Assembly (NCBI GenBank): GCA_017627115.1
Contig: JAGAHK010000422.1
Coordinates: forward strand, 1-18,446
DNA length: 18,446 nucleotides
Source: Bacillota bacterium
Lineage (GTDB): Bacteria > Bacillota > Clostridia > Lachnospirales > CAG-274
Reading direction: 5' to 3'
The position numbers and the translations under genes were made by a program. The notes under the pieces were generated by a model. That model saw only the letters and a list, made by a program, of their open reading frames with translations. It had not been told where the DNA came from and made no database searches. The stretch's first letter is position 1; every line of letters begins with the position of its first letter. Of this stretch, positions 14,759-18,446 are shown in pieces.

Positions 14759-15589
14759 TTATTTGTTTCTTCTGCGGATAATCATCTTATCGCTGGCCTT
14801 ATGCTTCTTTCTTGTCTTGTAACCAAGAGCAGGCTTGCCCCAAGGAGTACAAGGTGCCGGACGACCGATAGGTGCGCGGCCTTCACCACCACCGTGAGGG
14901 TGATCGTTGGGGTTCATAACAGAACCTCTTACTGTAGGTCTGATACCCATGTGACGCTTCTTACCAGCCTTACCGATGTTGATAAGCTCGTGGTCGCCGT
15001 TGCCTACTGCGCCGATAGTTGCGCGGCAGTCAATGGGAAGAAGTCTCATTTCGCCGGAGGGAAGTCTTACTGTTGCATACTTGCCTTCCTTAGCCATAAG
15101 CTGAGCAACGTTGCCGGCCGAACGTACAAGCTGTCCGCCTGCACCGGGCTTCATTTCGATATTGTGGATCTCGGAACCAACGGGGATAGCTCTCATAGGA
15201 AGAGCGTTGCCTATTCTTACTTCGGCATCGGGACCGTTCATGATAGTGTGACCGATCTTAAGACCGTTGGGAGCAAGGATGTATCTCTTTTCACCGTCTG
15301 CATAAACAACAAGCGCGATGTTTGCTGTTCTGTTAGGATCGTACTCGATAGCTGTTACCTTGCCGGGGATACCGTCTTTGTTTCTCTTGAAATCAATGAT
15401 TCTGTATTTCTTCTTTGCACCGCCGCCGATGTGACGAACAGTTATTTTACCCTGATTGTTTCTGCCTGCGGTGGATTTGATGTGTACCGTAAGGCTTTTC
15501 TCGGGAGTAGATTTTGTTATTTCGTTGAAGTCAGACACTGTCATCTGTCTTCTTGAAGGTGTATAAGGCTTAAATCTCTTAATACCCAT
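14759..15589 (-). CDS. rplB: 50S ribosomal protein L2
   Basis: L2 is one of the most conserved large-subunit proteins, needed for subunit association and peptidyl-transferase assembly. Visible blocks: [20 protein letters not shown] (1-20), [20 protein letters not shown] (42-61), [20 protein letters not shown] (81-100) and the signature [18 protein letters not shown] (220-237) with the invariant histidine H230. It ends with the expected basic tail (IIRRRNK). Length 276 is normal. It lies 65 bp after L23 with no clear structure in the spacer. Confidence 0.98.
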   Translation of the reverse strand: MGIKRFKPYTPSRRQMTVSDFNEITKSTPEKSLTVHIKSTAGRNNQGKITVRHIGGGAKKKYRIIDFKRNKDGIPGKVTAIEYDPNRTANIALVVYADGEKRYILAPNGLKIGHTIMNGPDAEVRIGNALPMRAIPVGSEIHNIEMKPGAGGQLVRSAGNVAQLMAKEGKYATVRLPSGEMRLLPIDCRATIGAVGNGDHELINIGKAGKKRHMGIRPTVRGSVMNPNDHPHGGGEGRAPIGRPAPCTPWGKPALGYKTRKKHKASDKMIIRRRNK

Positions 15590-15654
15590 TTGTTACACTC
15601 CTTTTCTTTTAATTCTCTGCACTGCCGTGCAATAACTCTATATCTCGGTTTATA

Positions 15655-15954
15655 TTATAAACCCTGGAAAATTTCGATTTCCTTGCTGTCCTCTGCAAGC
15701 TGAACGATAGCTTTCTTTCTGTTGTTTGTTTTGCCAACAGTATAGCCGCGTCTCTTTGTCTTGCCGTTAAGGTTCATTGTGTTTACCTTTGCAACCTTTG
15801 TACCCTCAAACATCTTTTCAACAGCCTGCTTGATCTGGATCTTTGTTGCATCTGTGTGTACATAAAAAGTGTACTTCTTGTCAGCCATCTCGTTCATACT
15901 TTTTTCAGTAACAACGGGCTTTAAAATAACGTCATAATACTTTATATCTGCCAT
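15655..15954 (-). CDS. rplW: 50S ribosomal protein L23
   Basis: L23 forms the trigger-factor and SRP docking site at the tunnel exit. It shows [18 protein letters not shown] (6-23), [20 protein letters not shown] (28-47), [20 protein letters not shown] (54-73) and the end IEIFQGL. I start at the ATG at 15954, which overlaps the L4 stop by one base (TAATG), giving 99 residues. The upstream in-frame GTG at 15963 is only one base from the GGAGGT ribosome-binding site, too close to be used, and GGAGG is 10 nt from the chosen ATG. Confidence 0.97.
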   Translation of the reverse strand: MADIKYYDVILKPVVTEKSMNEMADKKYTFYVHTDATKIQIKQAVEKMFEGTKVAKVNTMNLNGKTKRRGYTVGKTNNRKKAIVQLAEDSKEIEIFQGL

Positions 15955-16574
15955 TATGCGCACACCTCCTGCATCTTCTCAACAGCTGCCTTTGTAACAA
16001 CCATTGAATCAAACTTGATAATGTCGTAAACATTTATCGTATTTACGGAAGCTGTCTTAACAGTGGGGATGTTTCTTGCGGAAAGAACTGCATTCTTGTT
16101 GCCGTCTTCAACAACAACGAGTGCCTTGTTTACATTAACGTTCTTTAATACTGCCGCAAATTCCTTTGTCTTTGCTTCCTTGAAACTTAATTCGTCGATA
16201 ACTACGAAGCTGCCCTCGTTTACCTTTGTTGTAAGAGCAGACTTAAGAGCAAGTCTCTTTACCTTCTTGTTTAACTTGAAGGAGTAGTCTCTGGGCTTGG
16301 GAGCGAATACAACGCCGCCGCCTGTCCACTGGGGAGCACGGATAGAGCCCTGTCTTGCACGGCCTGTGCCCTTCTGTCTCCAGGGCTTTCTGCCGCCGCC
16401 GCGAACCTCTGCGCGTGTAAGTGCACTCTGTGTGCCCTGTCTCTGATTTGCAAGGTACTGAACAACTGCCTGATGCATTACGTGTTCATTTACCTCTACC
16501 GCAAAAATATCATCATTCAAATCTATAGAACCAACTTCGCTTCCGCTCATGTTGAATACTTTAACATTTGCCAT
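15954..16574 (-). CDS. rplD: 50S ribosomal protein L4
   Basis: L4 has a globular surface domain and a long loop that lines the nascent-peptide tunnel. The loop block [20 protein letters not shown] is at residues 58-77, followed by [20 protein letters not shown] (79-98) and [17 protein letters not shown] (101-117). Length 206 is normal. In gamma-proteobacteria L4 autoregulates the S10 operon through its leader; whether it acts on the leader at 17709-17932 here is unknown. GGAGG precedes the ATG. Confidence 0.98.
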   Translation of the reverse strand: MANVKVFNMSGSEVGSIDLNDDIFAVEVNEHVMHQAVVQYLANQRQGTQSALTRAEVRGGGRKPWRQKGTGRARQGSIRAPQWTGGGVVFAPKPRDYSFKLNKKVKRLALKSALTTKVNEGSFVVIDELSFKEAKTKEFAAVLKNVNVNKALVVVEDGNKNAVLSARNIPTVKTASVNTINVYDIIKFDSMVVTKAAVEKMQEVCA

Positions 16575-16599
16575 TAGGTTTATCCTCCTTTACGTAATC

Positions 16600-17229
16600 T
16601 CAAGCCTTAACGCTGTTTTTGATTACAAGCACAGAGCCCTTGCTGCCGGGAACAGCACCCTTGATAAGAAGTAAGTTCTTCTCTGCATCTGCACGAACAA
16701 CTTCAAGGTTTTGTACCGTTACCTGAACCGAACCCATGTGACCTGCCATCTTCTTGCCCTTCTTTACCTTACCGGGTGTTGTTGCGGAACTTAAAGAACC
16801 TACACCTCTGTGGTACTTGGAGCCGTGCGCCATAGGACCTCTTGACTGACCATGTCTTTTGATAGGACCCTGATAGCCTTTACCTTTTGAGATGCCTGTT
16901 GCATCGACCTTATCGCCTGCTGCAAAAACATCTGCCTTGATCTCACTGCCGACTTCGTAAGCCGAAGTGTCGTCAAGTCTCAATTCCTTGAGAACCTTTG
17001 TAGGAACAACGCCTGCCTTTTCAAAGTGACCCTTCATAGGCTTGTTGACTTTCTTTGCCTTAACTTCGCCAAAGCCAACCTGGATAGCATTGTATCCGTC
17101 GTTTTCTTCTGTTTTCTTCTGTGTTACAACACAAGGGCCTGCTTCCAGAACGGTTACGGGAATAAGTAAGCCGTTTTCAGCGAAAATCTGTGTCATACCA
17201 ATTTTCTTAGCAACTATTGCCTTCTGCAT
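16600..17229 (-). CDS. rplC: 50S ribosomal protein L3
   Basis: L3 is an early 50S assembly protein whose extension reaches the peptidyl-transferase centre; changes there affect pleuromutilins and linezolid. I start at the ATG at 17229 (209 residues, [20 protein letters not shown]) because GGAGG lies 7 nt upstream and this is the family start. An ATG 36 bp further up adds a non-conserved stretch that reads through the ribosome-binding site. Blocks: [20 protein letters not shown] (112-131), [20 protein letters not shown] (132-151) and [14 protein letters not shown] (153-166). Confidence 0.97.
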   Translation of the reverse strand: MQKAIVAKKIGMTQIFAENGLLIPVTVLEAGPCVVTQKKTEENDGYNAIQVGFGEVKAKKVNKPMKGHFEKAGVVPTKVLKELRLDDTSAYEVGSEIKADVFAAGDKVDATGISKGKGYQGPIKRHGQSRGPMAHGSKYHRGVGSLSSATTPGKVKKGKKMAGHMGSVQVTVQNLEVVRADAEKNLLLIKGAVPGSKGSVLVIKNSVKA

Positions 17230-17259
17230 AACTTTACCTCCATAATAAACTTTACAGCG

Positions 17260-17280
17260 GATCATTCTTAAAGAACGATC
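17260..17280 (-). other. Hairpin in the S10-L3 spacer
   Basis: A 9-bp stem (GATCGTTCT with AGAATGATC, one G-U pair) closes on a 3-nt loop, 30 bp before the L3 start. The spacer is unusually long (167 bp) for this cluster and A/T-rich. No U-run follows, so it is not a terminator, and I see no convincing promoter in the spacer. Confidence 0.6.
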
Positions 17281-17396
17281 ATTCTACAGTTTATACCGGT
17301 CAGAATTTATATCTGCTTATTGTAATATAAAATAATCTACCTATATAAACCATTTTGTTGGGTTAATTTCTTTTGTTGTGAATCTGTGATTCTTAA

Positions 17397-17708
17397 TTAC
17401 ATGACTTTTAATGTAATATCTACACCCGCGGGCAAGTCAAGACGTCTTAAAGCGTCGGCTGTCTTTGCTGTAGGCATAAGAATATCAATCAGTCTTTTGT
17501 GTGTTCTGAGCTCAAACTGTTCTCTGGAGTCCTTGTACTTGTGTACCGCACGGAGGATAGTAACAACTTCCTTCTTTGTGGGTAACGGAATAGGACCGCT
17601 GATTTTAGCACCTGTTTTCTTTGCTGTTTCAACTATCTGAGCAGCAGACTGGTCGATCAACTTGTGATCGTAAGACTTGAGACTGATTCTAATCTTCTGA
17701 TTAGCCAT
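17397..17708 (-). CDS. rpsJ: 30S ribosomal protein S10
   Basis: S10 lies in the 30S head and, as NusE, joins the Nus transcription antitermination complex and links NusG to ribosomes. It shows [20 protein letters not shown] (5-24), the [20 protein letters not shown] block (36-55) and [15 protein letters not shown] (63-77). Length 103 is normal. It is the first gene of the S10 unit. AGGAGG (17720-17725) lies 11 nt before the ATG, inside the loop of a weak AAAAGT/ACTTTT stem. No rpsL-rpsG-fusA-tuf genes precede it in this window. Confidence 0.98.
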   Translation of the reverse strand: MANQKIRISLKSYDHKLIDQSAAQIVETAKKTGAKISGPIPLPTKKEVVTILRAVHKYKDSREQFELRTHKRLIDILMPTAKTADALRRLDLPAGVDITLKVM

Positions 17709-17932
17709 AAAAAAAGTCCCCTCCTTTTCGCACTTTTCTGAATTTAGTCAGTACGACAAGTGGTGACTGCACACACATCCGCGCGTTTCCTTTTGCAACT
17801 CCGACCGAAATGGTCTTTAAAAACCGCGCACTATTATGCAGTGACCTTGTCGCCCGTTTTCTTGAACCGGACATTGCTCCGCGGAAAAACCCTTTCGGCA
17901 ACCTCCCGCATCATCGCTCTTAATGTCACAAC
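17709..17932 (-). promoter_or_regulatory. Structured 5' leader of the S10 operon
   Basis: In transcript order, a first hairpin is possible near 17894-17910. Then a long stacked stem forms: GACAAG/CTTGTC (17846-17851 with 17755-17760), ACTGCA/TGCAGT (17837-17842 with 17766-17771) and GCGCG/CGCGC (17825-17829 with 17781-17785). It encloses a GACC/GGTC hairpin (17812-17815 with 17803-17806). A last weak stem, AAAAGT/ACTTTT (17732-17737 with 17712-17717), places the S10 Shine-Dalgarno in its loop. It is consistent with a cis-acting control leader of a type I do not recognise. Confidence 0.55.
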
Positions 17933-17938
17933 ACGTTT

Positions 17939-17967
17939 ATTATACACTATCAAACACCCGATTTCAA
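17939..17967 (-). promoter_or_regulatory. Promoter of the S10/spc operon
   Basis: On the minus strand, TTGAAA (17962-17967) and a perfect TATAAT (17939-17944) are separated by 17 bp. A-tracts directly upstream (17970-18010) look like an UP element. The predicted start near 17932 leaves a leader of about 225 nt. It is the strongest promoter in the window and fits a highly expressed ribosomal operon. Confidence 0.88.
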
Positions 17968-18070
17968 GCACTTTTTTTCGTTTTTGGCTCAAAAATTTTT
18001 ACAAAATTTACAAAATTCAAACTTGATTTTCGGTCAAAACGCACAAAACCAATTTTTAGAAACTAAATAC

Positions 18071-18102
18071 AAAAGCCCTGCCACAAGATATAGGGGCAGG
18101 GC
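18071..18102 (-). terminator. Terminator upstream of the S10 promoter, with a competing arm
   Basis: Read leftward, GCCCTGCC (18095-18102) pairs with GGCAGGGC (18075-18082), then TTTT and TATTT follow. Just before it in the transcript, GCAGGGC (18111-18117) is complementary to the same first arm, so a 7-bp hairpin with an 8-nt loop could replace the terminator stem. It would isolate the S10 promoter from leftward transcription entering from beyond the right edge. Confidence 0.6.
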
Positions 18103-18153
18103 ACGGTTTCGCCCTGCGGATTAAAAAAGCCGCAAAGTGTTGCATTAGCCTTG

Positions 18154-18446
18154 CCTCCCCTTTTTCAGGGGAGGGGGGACCGCGCGCAGCGTGGTGGAGG
18201 GGTTTACTTGCAACGGCTTTAGTGTTGTATAACGGGTGAGCATCAACAATCGCAAACCCCTCAGTCAGCCTACGGCTGCCAGCTCCCCTGATCGCTGCGC
18301 TAAAGGGGAGGGGGACCGCGCGCAGCGTGGTGGAGGGGTTTACTTGCAACTGCTTTAGTGTTGTATAACGGTATTCAACAACAACCGCAAACCCCTCAGT
18401 CAGCCTTCGGCTGCCAGCTCCCCTGATCGCTGCGCTAAAGGGGAGC
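18154..18446. repeat. Tandem GC-rich palindromic repeat, ~136-bp period, cut by window edge
   Basis: Two similar units begin at 18179 and 18315 (each starts accgcgcgcagcgtggtgga) and run to the window end. Each unit has a left arm ending ggggttt, a ~50-bp A/T-richer middle that differs most between copies, and a right arm starting aaacccctcagtcagcc and ending with the ctcccctg...aaaggggag inverted repeat. Small hairpins CAGCC/GGCTG vary at the loop (TAC versus TTC). A preceding CCTCCCC/GGGGAGG hairpin (18154-18174) resembles a third, partial arm. I see no credible gene. It looks like a dispersed intergenic repeat family of Clostridia, recalled only by general resemblance. Confidence 0.75.

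Noticed and set aside
14801..15556. Long plus-strand open frame (251 codons) opposite L2
   Set aside because: L2 is certain on the other strand; such shadows arise from its codon bias. The product resembles no known protein.
18056..18349. Open frame of 97 codons on the minus strand
   Set aside because: It is a translation of the tandem repeat (the same peptide pattern appears twice) and of the terminator; there is no ribosome-binding site.
18154..18446. CRISPR array at the right edge
   Set aside because: The repeat period (~136 bp), long conserved arms and similar middle segments do not fit short repeats with unique spacers, and no cas gene is present.

Overview
The window is an almost complete S10-spc-alpha ribosomal protein supercluster read leftward (minus strand), with one unrelated convergent gene at the left end and repeat-rich intergenic DNA at both ends. 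The organism is very probably a Gram-positive anaerobe of class Clostridia, most likely Oscillospirales (Ruminococcaceae-like). Supporting signs are the small zinc-ribbon S14, the zinc-LID adenylate kinase, the zinc-free S4, an L14e-like KOW protein before infA, strong GGAGG ribosome-binding sites throughout, and L17 with a long internal insertion. The taxonomic call rests on recalled family features, not on a database search.

Layout, right to left (direction of transcription): 18154-18446 holds tandem copies of a GC-rich ~136-bp palindromic repeat, and 18071-18117 holds a terminator with a competing third arm. A near-consensus promoter (17939-17967) then starts a ~225-nt structured leader. 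The S10/spc unit follows: S10, L3, L4, L23, L2, S19, L22, S3, L16, L29, S17, L14, L24, L5, S14, S8, L6, L18, S5, L30, L15, SecY, Adk, KOW protein, IF-1, L36. Methionine aminopeptidase (map), usual between adk and the KOW gene in relatives, is absent. A terminator follows L36.

A 575-bp gap (4936-5510) separates L36 from S13. It holds that terminator, a palindromic element, a second near-consensus promoter (5175-5203) and a ~230-nt structured leader. The second unit is S13, S11, S4, RpoA, L17, and it ends at a bidirectional terminator (1858-1890) shared with the convergent gene. The alpha-type genes are therefore probably a separate transcription unit. Its leader is a reasonable candidate for autogenous control, S4 being the obvious suspect by analogy with other bacteria.

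The left end carries a rightward gene for a predicted secreted 442-residue protein of unknown function (496-1824). Its promoter abuts or lies in a ~260-bp hairpin-rich element with imperfect terminal inverted repeats (182-444) that resembles a miniature mobile element. A strong terminator at 36-78 and a 20-bp direct repeat at 110-149 lie further left.

The genes are a core housekeeping set: ribosome assembly and translation initiation (r-proteins, IF-1), transcription (RpoA), protein export (SecY) and adenine nucleotide balance (Adk). No new multi-gene system is visible. The novelty here is in non-coding structure: two operon leaders, a long secY-adk hairpin and three repeat or palindrome families. 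No rRNA, tRNA or CRISPR array was seen.
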